A DNA stretch of 5,702 nucleotides from Bacteroidetes bacterium SW_11_45_7 (GTDB lineage Bacteria; Bacteroidota; Bacteroidia; Chitinophagales; SW-11-45-7), in contig PXTV01000116.1 in assembly GCA_003022985.1 (NCBI GenBank), positions 1 through 5,702 of the forward strand. Reading direction: 5' to 3'. The notes below the pieces were generated by a model, which saw only the letters and a list, made by a program, of their open reading frames with translations, had not been told where the DNA came from and did not search any database. Made by a program: the position numbers and the translations under genes. How positions within the stretch are numbered: the first letter of the stretch is position 1; every line of letters begins with the position of its first letter. Of the stretch, positions 1 to 5,442 are shown piece after piece.

Positions 1-397
1 GGCGGGCCTTATGGAGATTGCCGATATTTTTGTGGTTAATAAGGCCGATCATGATTACGCAGACCAGTTCGTTCGGCATCTTAAGGAATTGGTGCACGAG
101 AAAACAGCGAACGAGCAATGGTCAATTCCTGTTTTAAAAACTGTAGCTACAAAAAACGAGGGAATCCACGAGGTGGAAGAAGCTATTCAAAACCATTTGG
201 CCTCTTATGTGTTAGCGGAGAAAAAGGTATTGCTAATGGCCTCTAAGGCTTACCAATACCTGCGCGATCACAGGATGAAGGACATCGATAAAGAAAAACT
301 GAAACAGGAGATCGAAAAAAATTGGCACGATCCTGATTTTAATATTTACTCTTTCATGCAAAAACATTATTTTACCAATACAGAAATAACAGATTAA
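1..397 (+). CDS. meaB: Methylmalonyl-CoA mutase-associated GTPase MeaB, C-terminal part (5' end outside window)
   Basis: This is the 3' part of a G3E-family P-loop GTPase of the MeaB/ArgK type, which protects and reloads the adenosylcobalamin-dependent methylmalonyl-CoA mutase in the cytoplasm. The reading frame is open from base 2 (first complete codon GCG), so the ATG at 11 is an internal Met and not the start. The visible part begins AGLMEIADIFVVNKAD. It contains the G4 guanine-specificity motif NKAD, followed by a G5-like segment (VATKNEGIHEVEEAI) and the helical C-terminal region that helps dimerisation in MeaB proteins. The Walker A and switch regions lie upstream of the window. The gene ends in TAA at 395-397, and the next start codon follows after only 2 nt, suggesting translational coupling. 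The family call is confident from the NKAD context and C-terminal sequence, but the substrate mutase is not visible here. Confidence 0.88.
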   Translation, partial: AGLMEIADIFVVNKADHDYADQFVRHLKELVHEKTANEQWSIPVLKTVATKNEGIHEVEEAIQNHLASYVLAEKKVLLMASKAYQYLRDHRMKDIDKEKLKQEIEKNWHDPDFNIYSFMQKHYFTNTEITD

Positions 398-399
398 CT

Positions 400-636
400 A
401 TGGATGAACCGAAAATTGCTCAGAAAACCCCCTTTGTTCAGGAAACAGAACCGGGCAAATACGCTTGGTGCCAATGTGGCCAAAGCAACAATCAACCGTT
501 TTGTGATGGCTCGCATAAAGGCACTGGCTTTTCACCTGTTGTAACCGAAGTGGATGAAACAAAGAAAATTGCCTGGTGCGGATGCAAGCACTCCGGCAAT
601 AAGCCATTTTGTGATGGCTCACACAGCACGTTGTAG
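400..636 (+). CDS. Double CDGSH iron-sulfur domain protein (78 aa)
   Basis: This small soluble protein has two complete CDGSH-type iron-sulfur motifs. The first is C24-x-C26 with C35-D-G-S-H39, and the second is C60-x-C62 with C71-D-G-S-H75. Each 3Cys-1His set is expected to bind one redox-active [2Fe-2S] cluster, as in mitoNEET-related proteins. The tandem arrangement with no membrane anchor resembles the bacterial and MiNT-like class. The start ATG is 2 nt after the meaB stop, with no Shine-Dalgarno sequence, which is normal for Bacteroidota. The gene ends in TAG, followed in frame five codons later by TGA and then TAA. The exact role (electron transfer, cluster storage or redox sensing) cannot be read from the sequence. 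Co-transcription with meaB is inferred from spacing and the shared terminator downstream. Confidence 0.93.
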   Translation: MDEPKIAQKTPFVQETEPGKYAWCQCGQSNNQPFCDGSHKGTGFSPVVTEVDETKKIAWCGCKHSGNKPFCDGSHSTL

Positions 637-665
637 CTACATCCTGGTTGATAACACTTCTTCTC

Positions 666-711
666 AGCCGCGGCTGTCGAGAAACGGATCTTGACGGGCC
701 GTGGCTTTTTT
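666..711 (+). terminator. Rho-independent terminator for the meaB-CDGSH transcript
   Basis: Bases 666-674 (AGCCGCGGC) pair with 698-706 (GCCGTGGCT) over 9 bp with a single G-U wobble. After a small internal bulge the stem continues: 676-682 pairs with 689-695 (one more wobble), leaving a 6-nt loop at 683-688. Six T residues (706-711) follow directly, the classic layout for plus-strand termination 30 nt after the CDGSH stop. The T-run overlaps the TAA of the convergent trhO (710-712). On the minus strand the same hairpin is not followed by a T-run, so it looks one-directional. An alternative shorter hairpin (700-705 with 715-720) shares the right arm and would compete with it. Confidence 0.85.
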
Positions 712-1666
712 ATGGCCACGATTCGGCCTCTTGTTCTTTTTGCCGTAATGTCTCCAATCCTTTCATGTAAAAGCCGCTGCCATCGTAATAGCGTTTGCGG
801 GGATGTTGCTGGCATTCCTTTGAGCAGCAACCTTCGCGTTCATTGGCACAGTTCTCGCAAATGATAAAGTGCTTGTTGCATTCGGGATTGGCACAGTTGA
901 TGAGCTTTGTGGTCTCAGTGCCACAGACTTCACACGTAGAGATAACATTTGGGTTCACATCGTTAACGTTGACGGTAATGCGCCTGTCGAAGACATAGCA
1001 TTGGCCTTCGAAATCCTCCCCTCCTGTCTTTTTGTAGTAATTGATGATGCCGCCATTCAACTGGTAAACGTCATTGAAACCCTTGCGTTTCAAATAAGCA
1101 GTAGCTTTTTCACAGCGAATACCACCTGTGCAATAAGCTATAATCTTTTTGTCCTTGTAAGGTTCCAACTCATCAATATGCTGCGGAAAATCCCGGAATT
1201 GATCGATGTTAAGGGTCTTGGCATTTTTAAATTTCCCCACATCTGTCTCCAATTTATTACGGACATCCAACACCACCACATCATCCCTGTCCTTTAACTC
1301 CCGGAATTTCCCGGGCTCCAGGTGCTGCCCGCTTTCAACATTGGGATCAACATCCTCTTCCTCGTTAAGATCAAACGCCACAATTTCATCCCTGAAGCGC
1401 ACGTGCATTTTGGCAAAGCTGAACTTAGCAACATCATCTACCTTAAACGTAATTCCTTCAAAAGCGGGCTGATGTTTCAAATGATCCATATATTGCCGGC
1501 ACTGTTCTTTTGTGCCGGAAACCGTGCCATTTATGCCTTCGTACCCGATCAGAACTCTGCCAACCAACCCAAGCTCCTTGCAGAATTGCAGGTGTTCTTG
1601 TGCAAATTCCTCCGCATTAGGTAGCTTGGTGTATTTGTAATAAATCAGTGTTTGGTAGTCAGCCAT
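710..1666 (-). CDS. trhO: tRNA uridine(34) hydroxylase TrhO (rhodanese family, YceA/UPF0176)
   Basis: TrhO proteins use a rhodanese-type catalytic cysteine in oxygen-dependent formation of 5-hydroxyuridine at the tRNA wobble position 34. Counting from MADYQTL, the N-terminal acylphosphatase-like domain spans roughly residues 1-100, with the conserved segment VGRVLIGYEGINGTVSG at 35-51. The rhodanese domain follows (VVLDVRN at 131-137) with its active loop CTGGIRC, catalytic Cys179. A Cys-rich C-terminal region (C245, C248, C258, C263, C270, C273, C280, C281, C285) probably binds metal. At 318 residues it appears complete. Two ATGs are possible: 1675 adds Met-Gly-Ser, but that ATG emerges from the end of the AT-rich repeat tract, so I prefer 1666; neither has a convincing ribosome binding site. 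It lies 59 bp downstream of prfA (50 bp if the longer start is used) and is convergent with the CDGSH gene. The link of two translation genes is suggestive of one transcript. Confidence 0.93.
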   Translation of the reverse strand: MADYQTLIYYKYTKLPNAEEFAQEHLQFCKELGLVGRVLIGYEGINGTVSGTKEQCRQYMDHLKHQPAFEGITFKVDDVAKFSFAKMHVRFRDEIVAFDLNEEEDVDPNVESGQHLEPGKFRELKDRDDVVVLDVRNKLETDVGKFKNAKTLNIDQFRDFPQHIDELEPYKDKKIIAYCTGGIRCEKATAYLKRKGFNDVYQLNGGIINYYKKTGGEDFEGQCYVFDRRITVNVNDVNPNVISTCEVCGTETTKLINCANPECNKHFIICENCANEREGCCSKECQQHPRKRYYDGSGFYMKGLETLRQKEQEAESWP

Positions 1667-1673
1667 CGATCCC

Positions 1674-1722
1674 ATCTTACATCTAATGTTTTAAATCTTA
1701 ACTATTATATTTTATATCTTAA
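1674..1722. repeat. Degenerate heptanucleotide tandem repeat between prfA and trhO
   Basis: The 49 bp between prfA and trhO can be read as seven 7-bp units with plus-strand consensus ATCTTAA (TTAAGAT on the coding strand). The units are ATCTTAC, ATCTAAT, GTTTTAA, ATCTTAA, CTATTAT, ATTTTAT and ATCTTAA; about 39 of 49 positions match the consensus. The hexamer ATCTTA recurs exactly every 21 bp, at 1674, 1695 and 1716. The last unit runs into the longer candidate ATG of trhO. The tract is far more AT-rich than the flanking genes. It could serve as an AT-rich leader or an unstructured spacer, or be a decayed short tandem repeat; no function can be assigned. Confidence 0.6.
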
Positions 1723-1725
1723 GCC

Positions 1726-2775
1726 TTATTCACTTCCTTCCTGCATTTTTTCGGTATTCTCGGCTATTTGCAACGATTCAATGATGTTGTCAAGTTCCCC
1801 GTTTATAATTTCCTCGAGATTGTAGAGCGTTAACTTGATGCGGTGATCAGTGAAACGACTTTGGGGAAAGTTATAGGTACGGATTTTAGCAGAGCGATCA
1901 CCGGTAGAGACCATCGATTTGCGGTGTTGGCTCCGCTCTTCCTGGTATTTCCGCAGTTCCTCTTCGTACAGGCGCGAACGGAGTACTTTCAGGGCTTTAT
2001 CGTAGTTCTGGAGTTGAGAACGCCCGTCCTGGCATTCCACAACAGTGCCGGAGGGTATATGCGTAATGCGCACTGCTGACTCCGTCTTGTTGACATGCTG
2101 GCCGCCAGCTCCCGATGCCCGGAAGGTATCTTTCTTAATGTCGGCATCGTTAACTTCCACATCCACTTCCTCGGCTTCAGGTAAAACCGCCACAGACGCA
2201 GCCGAAGTATGAACGCGCCCGTGCACGCCAGATTCAAACTTGAGTGTGCCATAAACATTATCACCGGACACACTAAACACAATTTCCTTAAAACCGCCAG
2301 CCTGCCCTTCCGTGCTGCTAATCAGTTCTCTTTTCCAGCCCTTTTGCTCAATGTAGCGCGAATACATCCTGTCAAGATCACCGGCAAAGATGCTGGCTTC
2401 ATCACCACCTGCACCGGCCCGGATTTCAACAATCGCATTCTTGTTATCCTCGGGGTCCCCGGGAATTAACATCTGCTGAATCTCCTGCTCCAACTTATCC
2501 TTCTTGTCTTCCAGCTCTTCCAGTTCGGTTTTAGCCATCTCTTTCAATTCATCTTCCTCATCTGATTTCAGGATTTGCCGGTTCGATTCGATATTGTTAA
2601 GAATCCCCTGATAGCGCTCGTATGCCTGGACAATTTTCTTGAGTTCTTTGTACTCCTTCCCCAGCTCTGTTGCTTTTTCCTGATCGCTAACCACTTCCGG
2701 ATCGGAAAGCTGTTTGCCAACCTCTTCGTAGCGTTCCCGAATCCCTTCCAGCCGTGCTATTAAATCCTGAGCCAT
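1726..2775 (-). CDS. prfA: Peptide chain release factor 1 (RF1) with the PxT codon-recognition segment missing
   Basis: RF1 enters the ribosomal A site at UAA or UAG and triggers peptide release. The protein starts [20 protein letters not shown] and has the usual coiled N-terminal domain (about residues 1-105), then [18 protein letters not shown] (118-134). The catalytic loop [10 protein letters not shown] (221-230) carries GGQ at 224-226, and the C-terminal [20 protein letters not shown] (288-307) is typical. In family members, the segment between ESGVH and GRVHTSA is about 11 residues of the form RVQRVPATETQ, whose P-A-T is the tripeptide that reads the stop codon. Here H185 is followed directly by G186 (junction at 2221/2220), giving 349 residues instead of the roughly 360 expected. 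The reading frame is intact on both sides, so this is a clean in-frame loss rather than a frameshift. The ATG at 2775 fits the family N-terminus and lies 2 nt after a possible small ORF. The family call is certain; ability to read stop codons is doubtful if the sequence is correct. Confidence 0.95.
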   Translation of the reverse strand: MAQDLIARLEGIRERYEEVGKQLSDPEVVSDQEKATELGKEYKELKKIVQAYERYQGILNNIESNRQILKSDEEDELKEMAKTELEELEDKKDKLEQEIQQMLIPGDPEDNKNAIVEIRAGAGGDEASIFAGDLDRMYSRYIEQKGWKRELISSTEGQAGGFKEIVFSVSGDNVYGTLKFESGVHGRVHTSAASVAVLPEAEEVDVEVNDADIKKDTFRASGAGGQHVNKTESAVRITHIPSGTVVECQDGRSQLQNYDKALKVLRSRLYEEELRKYQEERSQHRKSMVSTGDRSAKIRTYNFPQSRFTDHRIKLTLYNLEEIINGELDNIIESLQIAENTEKMQEGSE

Positions 2776-2777
2776 TG

Positions 2778-2915
2778 TTAGAACTTCGCTTTTAGCAAGT
2801 AGTTGGATCGTTTCAGTTCAATGTATACAAGGGGCGAGCTTGAAGATAGCTTGATCATCATATCCTCACGTATGAACAGAAAACCAACATCTTGAATTCC
2901 CATTCGGGTTGTCAT
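2778..2915 (-). CDS. Possible 45-residue small ORF directly upstream of prfA
   Basis: An ATG at 2915-2913 opens a 45-codon frame that ends in TAA at 2780-2778, 2 nt before the prfA ATG. It nearly fills the 151-bp gap between the propeller gene and prfA. The product begins [18 protein letters not shown] and ends in a basic stretch ([11 protein letters not shown]). I see no known domain, signal peptide or membrane segment. In favour: AGGGGG lies 7 nt before the ATG, and the 2-nt spacing to prfA matches the meaB-CDGSH junction in this window. Against: an open frame of this size occurs by chance fairly often, and its CGA, CTA and ATA codons are not typical of strongly expressed genes. It may be a leader peptide coupled to prfA, a real small protein, or just untranslated leader. 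Confidence 0.35.
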   Translation of the reverse strand: MTTRMGIQDVGFLFIREDMMIKLSSSSPLVYIELKRSNYLLKAKF

Positions 2916-2922
2916 GGTCAAG

Positions 2923-2928
2923 CCCCCT
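2923..2928 (-). promoter_or_regulatory. Shine-Dalgarno-like AGGGGG before the small ORF
   Basis: On the minus strand, AGGGGG (2928-2923) stands 7 nt before the ATG of the 45-codon ORF and overlaps the TAG stop of the upstream propeller gene. It is the only well-spaced purine-rich site before a candidate start in the window. Bacteroidota usually do not depend on such sites, so it may be coincidental. Confidence 0.3.
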
Positions 2929-3760
2929 AATCCCCCAAGGCGTACAAAGCTAAGCCATTTTTCCTGCGCAGGAATAGTCTGTTCCTTTCCAGCCGCGCAT
3001 CCCGAACGGAATCGATGCCGGGAATTTGAATTGTATCTGTTTCAAAGGTTTGGAGATCGTACTTGAACATTGATCCTTTTTTACAATAGACAAGTTTGTT
3101 GTTGAGGATTTGAAAATTGGCAATGCCTTTGATGGGAATACGTTTGTGAAAGGATGCGTAGTTGTCAAAAACGTAAATGCCGTGCTGAGGATCGTTTAAA
3201 TAGACCATGTTGTTCCTTTCAAGCATATAATCAGGGACCACATTTTCATTGAACAATATCGTGAACGGGTCGCTCTTAGCTTTGAGCGAAAGATTACTGG
3301 TGACCTTTTTCAGGCGATAGTTCATATGATCGTAAACCCATAAATTGTTGTCGTTGGCAAGGGCAATGGCAGATATTCCGTCAATACCCATTTCGCGGAG
3401 GTTGTATTCGCCCATTTGAGAAAGGTTATTGTCGAGCGAAACAACAGTAGAAAAGTCGGGGAAGAAAAGAAGTAACCTGAGCGGGTTACTGGCATCAACG
3501 TATTTGAGCTTGCCGTACTTATTATTGCTGAATTCCGCTTTTCTTGTACCGTTTTTGTCGTATTTGATTAGTGTGTTCGTGCCTTGCAATAAATAGAGGT
3601 TGTTCAAATGATCTGACGTAAAGGCCCTGTAATCGGCTTTGATGGTTGTTACATACCGAAAACCGGAAGGGGCTAACCCCATCAGGAGCACGAGCAGCAG
3701 GATCACCTTACCGGTCTTGAAAAAACTGAATTGCCAGTTGTTGCCCGTCAAAAACTGCAT
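2927..3760 (-). CDS. Uncharacterised membrane-anchored or secreted beta-propeller-like protein
   Basis: I do not recognise a named family. From the ATG at 3760 the 277-residue product has a short polar N-terminus with one or two lysines, then a hydrophobic stretch at about 19-30 (VILLLVLLMGLA), consistent with a signal peptide or single membrane anchor. The rest is a run of beta-rich segments in the rhythm of a propeller: LYLLQGTNTLIKYDKNG (55-71), NLWVYDHMNYRLKKV (139-153), MVYLNDPQHGIYVFDN (185-200), KLVYCKKGSMFKYDL (222-236) and RLFLRRKNGLALYAL (261-275). No lipobox cysteine follows the hydrophobic segment. The start is uncertain: 3760 overlaps lpxH by 53 nt, while a GTG at 3706 lies just after the lpxH stop and would begin at the hydrophobic core. 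The gene ends in TAG, with an in-frame TGA three codons later. Its place after lpxH suggests an envelope location; ligand and role are unknown. Confidence 0.75.
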   Translation of the reverse strand: MQFLTGNNWQFSFFKTGKVILLLVLLMGLAPSGFRYVTTIKADYRAFTSDHLNNLYLLQGTNTLIKYDKNGTRKAEFSNNKYGKLKYVDASNPLRLLLFFPDFSTVVSLDNNLSQMGEYNLREMGIDGISAIALANDNNLWVYDHMNYRLKKVTSNLSLKAKSDPFTILFNENVVPDYMLERNNMVYLNDPQHGIYVFDNYASFHKRIPIKGIANFQILNNKLVYCKKGSMFKYDLQTFETDTIQIPGIDSVRDARLERNRLFLRRKNGLALYALGD

Positions 3761-4463
3761 AGGAGTAATAATTGATCCAATCACCAAGGTTGATATAACG
3801 GCTATTGGGGTTTAATCGATAATCGATTGGTATGTGACGATGACCGAAGATGAAATAATCGATGTCGTCATGGCCAAGCTTGTACCGGCAGTATTGAATA
3901 AGCCATTCATCTTCCTCGCCTCTAAAATCATCGATAACACCTTCTTCGGCATATCTGCTTTTCAATGACCACTTATTAGCAATATTGATGCCAATATCGG
4001 GATGCAACAAGCGGAACGCCCGCTGACAAGCATCGTTGGCAAATACTTTCTTGAGCAGTTTATATCCTTTATCCTTTGGCCCCAATCCATCGCCATGACC
4101 AATGAGAAATTGCTTCCCCTTTAATGCCGTACGCAAGGGATGATGGTGGACGTCCACACCCAGTTCATCCTGCAAATAGCCAAACGTCCACAGATCGTGA
4201 TTGCCGGTAAAAAAATGAACGGGTATGCCACTATCACGCAACTCTGCAATTTTGCCAAGAAGGCGGACAAACCCTTTGGGAACAGCATGTCTGTATTCGA
4301 ACCAAAAGTCGAACACATCGCCTGCAAGGAACAATTCCTCTGCATCGTTCCGGATCCATTCCAGCCACCGGACGATCTTTTGCTCACGCTTACGGCTGCT
4401 TTGCCAATCTGGAATGCCCAGATGGAAATCCGAAGCAAAATAGATTTTTGTGCCTTTTGTCAT
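3708..4463 (-). CDS. lpxH: UDP-2,3-diacylglucosamine diphosphatase-like metallophosphoesterase (LpxH family)
   Basis: LpxH-type enzymes cleave UDP-2,3-diacylglucosamine to lipid X and UMP in lipid A synthesis, as peripheral proteins on the inner membrane. All metallophosphoesterase motifs are present: SDFHLG (D12, H14), AGDVFDFWFEY (D49), TGNHD (87-91 region; N88, H89), IGHGDGLG (H123) and FGHRH (H208, H210), followed by NLGDWINY. The 251-residue length fits the family. I chose the ATG at 4463, giving MTKGTKIYFASDFHLG; an in-frame TTG at 4475 would add four residues but is less likely. It lies 35 nt after the LUD stop and its 3' end overlaps the likely start of the propeller gene. The GDxFDFW motif supports LpxH over a general phosphoesterase, though the GNHD form differs from the GNRD of the E. 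coli enzyme, so exact substrate remains an inference. Confidence 0.87.
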   Translation of the reverse strand: MTKGTKIYFASDFHLGIPDWQSSRKREQKIVRWLEWIRNDAEELFLAGDVFDFWFEYRHAVPKGFVRLLGKIAELRDSGIPVHFFTGNHDLWTFGYLQDELGVDVHHHPLRTALKGKQFLIGHGDGLGPKDKGYKLLKKVFANDACQRAFRLLHPDIGINIANKWSLKSRYAEEGVIDDFRGEEDEWLIQYCRYKLGHDDIDYFIFGHRHIPIDYRLNPNSRYINLGDWINYYSYAVFDGQQLAIQFFQDR

Positions 4464-4498
4464 TGGCCTCGGCAATCAAACGATAATGCATCCGTAAA

Positions 4499-5170
4499 TT
4501 ACGAAGATAAGCTGCTTTTGGCATGCTTTGGTTGCTCATCTATTAAAAACAAGTACAGTTCTTTGGGGCCGTGTGCTCCCAACACTAATGTCTTTTCTAT
4601 ATCAGCCGTCTGGCTGGGCCCTGTGATGAGACTTATCATGGACGGCAGGTTATGCTCATATTGTTTTTTCATTTTTGTCAACCCATCACCAATATCATGA
4701 ACCAGCTGCTCAGTTTTGGCAATCACAATATGGACAGGCGGAAAAATCGATGCGAGGCGGCCGCTGTATTGCCCGCTCGATACAAGGATGCTTCCTGTTC
4801 TTGCAATGAGACTTTCACAACTTGTAATGGCTGCATCAGCTTGATCAACTTGCCAGTCACTTCTTATCGTGGAGAAGCCATATGTTTCAAAAAACTTTTG
4901 GAGCACGGGTTCATGACAATATAGCTGCTCCCACTTTTTGTTGTCAACAAGTTCCTGAAGGTTGTTCTTTATTTCATCTTCACTTTCGCAAAAAACAAAT
5001 AGCCCGTTGTGAGCGGCAAATTGTTCGGCAAATTGAACAGCCAGCTCTTCCTGGCTGTGTTTCATGATTTGGCTGTTCCCCTCTATCTCGGGATACGGCT
5101 TGGGATTCTGCTGGATCAGCGCTTGTCTGATGCGCTTGAAAATTTTTTGTTTGGAGGTGGATTCTTGCAT
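4499..5170 (-). CDS. LUD-domain protein (LutC/YkgG-like)
   Basis: This 223-residue cytoplasmic protein belongs to the LUD (lactate utilisation) domain family, whose LutC members belong to the LutABC L-lactate oxidation system. Typical family signatures are visible: DAAITSCESLIARTGSI (112-128), the Ser/Gly-rich stretch after it, PPVHIVIAKTEQLV (144-157), SMISLITGPSQTADIE (177-192) and LVLGAHGPKELYLFLID (195-211). The N-terminal 30 residues are basic and helical (KIFKRIRQAL). No lutA or lutB partner is adjacent. Instead the gene sits between an apparent ftsH and lpxH, a stand-alone context that I recall for Bacteroidota, so a lactate role should not be assumed. The start ATG at 5170 has no clear ribosome binding site; a 7-bp inverted repeat lies 21-52 nt upstream. 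The stop is TAA. Confidence 0.85.
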   Translation of the reverse strand: MQESTSKQKIFKRIRQALIQQNPKPYPEIEGNSQIMKHSQEELAVQFAEQFAAHNGLFVFCESEDEIKNNLQELVDNKKWEQLYCHEPVLQKFFETYGFSTIRSDWQVDQADAAITSCESLIARTGSILVSSGQYSGRLASIFPPVHIVIAKTEQLVHDIGDGLTKMKKQYEHNLPSMISLITGPSQTADIEKTLVLGAHGPKELYLFLIDEQPKHAKSSLSS

Positions 5171-5190
5171 GCGCCTATCACATATTGCTT

Positions 5191-5222
5191 AGCCTGTATT
5201 GGATGAAAAAGCAGAACAGGCT
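5191..5222. repeat. Inverted repeat upstream of the LUD gene
   Basis: AGCCTGT (5191-5197) and ACAGGCT (5216-5222) are perfect 7-bp inverted copies separated by 18 nt. The nearer arm is 20 nt upstream of the LUD start codon, so it could be a leader hairpin or an operator. No T-run follows on the minus strand, so it is not a standard terminator. A pair like this can occur by chance in a gap of this size. Confidence 0.35.
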
Positions 5223-5249
5223 GAAAAGGTTGATAAGAATTTCGTTAGG

Positions 5250-5286
5250 AGATAGCTTGCAAATCATTGCCGATGGATTGCTATCT
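5250..5286. repeat. Inverted repeat in the ftsH-LUD gap
   Basis: AGATAGC (5250-5256) and GCTATCT (5280-5286) are perfect 7-bp inverted copies separated by 23 nt. A further AATC/GATT pairing lies inside the loop across an asymmetric bulge. No poly-T follows on either strand. It may be a weak hairpin in the untranslated region; function unknown. Confidence 0.3.
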
Positions 5287-5333
5287 GTCTTTGATGTCAG
5301 CAAGGCAAGCGCTGTCTGTCGTGCTTAGTCAGT

Positions 5334-5379
5334 TGGCAATAGTGAACCATCAATACAGTTACATGACAAAAAATTGCCA
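5334..5379. repeat. Inverted repeat downstream of the ftsH stop
   Basis: TGGCAAT (5334-5340) and ATTGCCA (5373-5379) are perfect 7-bp inverted copies with a 32-nt spacer. The right arm is about 64 nt beyond the ftsH stop on the minus strand. The long spacer and missing T-run make a terminator call unsafe. Nothing else (tRNA, clear promoter) was found in the 272-bp gap 5171-5442, apart from an 8-bp palindrome AGGCGCCT at 5392-5399. Confidence 0.25.
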
Positions 5380-5442
5380 TTCATTCTTTTAAGGCGCCTC
5401 CACTCCACACACCTGTATCAAATGATTTATGCCACTGTTGTT

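Noticed and set aside
398..830. Minus-strand frames opposite the CDGSH gene (74 and 112 codons)
   Set aside because: They are antisense to a gene with unmistakable double CDGSH motifs, and the longer one also runs into trhO in another frame. Their protein sequences show no domain.
1843..2469. Plus-strand frames opposite prfA
   Set aside because: They lie antisense to a strongly conserved release factor gene and have no recognisable protein features; they are frame shadows.
1726..2775. prfA as a frameshifted pseudogene
   Set aside because: The frame is uninterrupted and conserved on both sides of the missing block, including GGQ and the C-terminus. The lesion is an in-frame gap, so I kept it as a CDS and reported the gap separately.
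634..2929. Reassignment of TAG to an amino acid
   Set aside because: Two genes end in TAG at the expected family length or close to a sensible end, and readthrough would add only a few codons. No in-frame TAG interrupts a recognised gene in the window, so there is no positive evidence for recoding.
4140..4700. Plus-strand frame of 186 codons opposite lpxH and the LUD gene
   Set aside because: It covers the metallophosphoesterase motifs and the lpxH-LUD junction on the other strand. The translated sequence has no family features, so it is an antisense shadow despite its length.
5171..5442. Bacteroidota-type promoter (TAnnTTTG) before the LUD gene
   Set aside because: I scanned the gap on the minus strand for the -7 consensus and found no match good enough to report.
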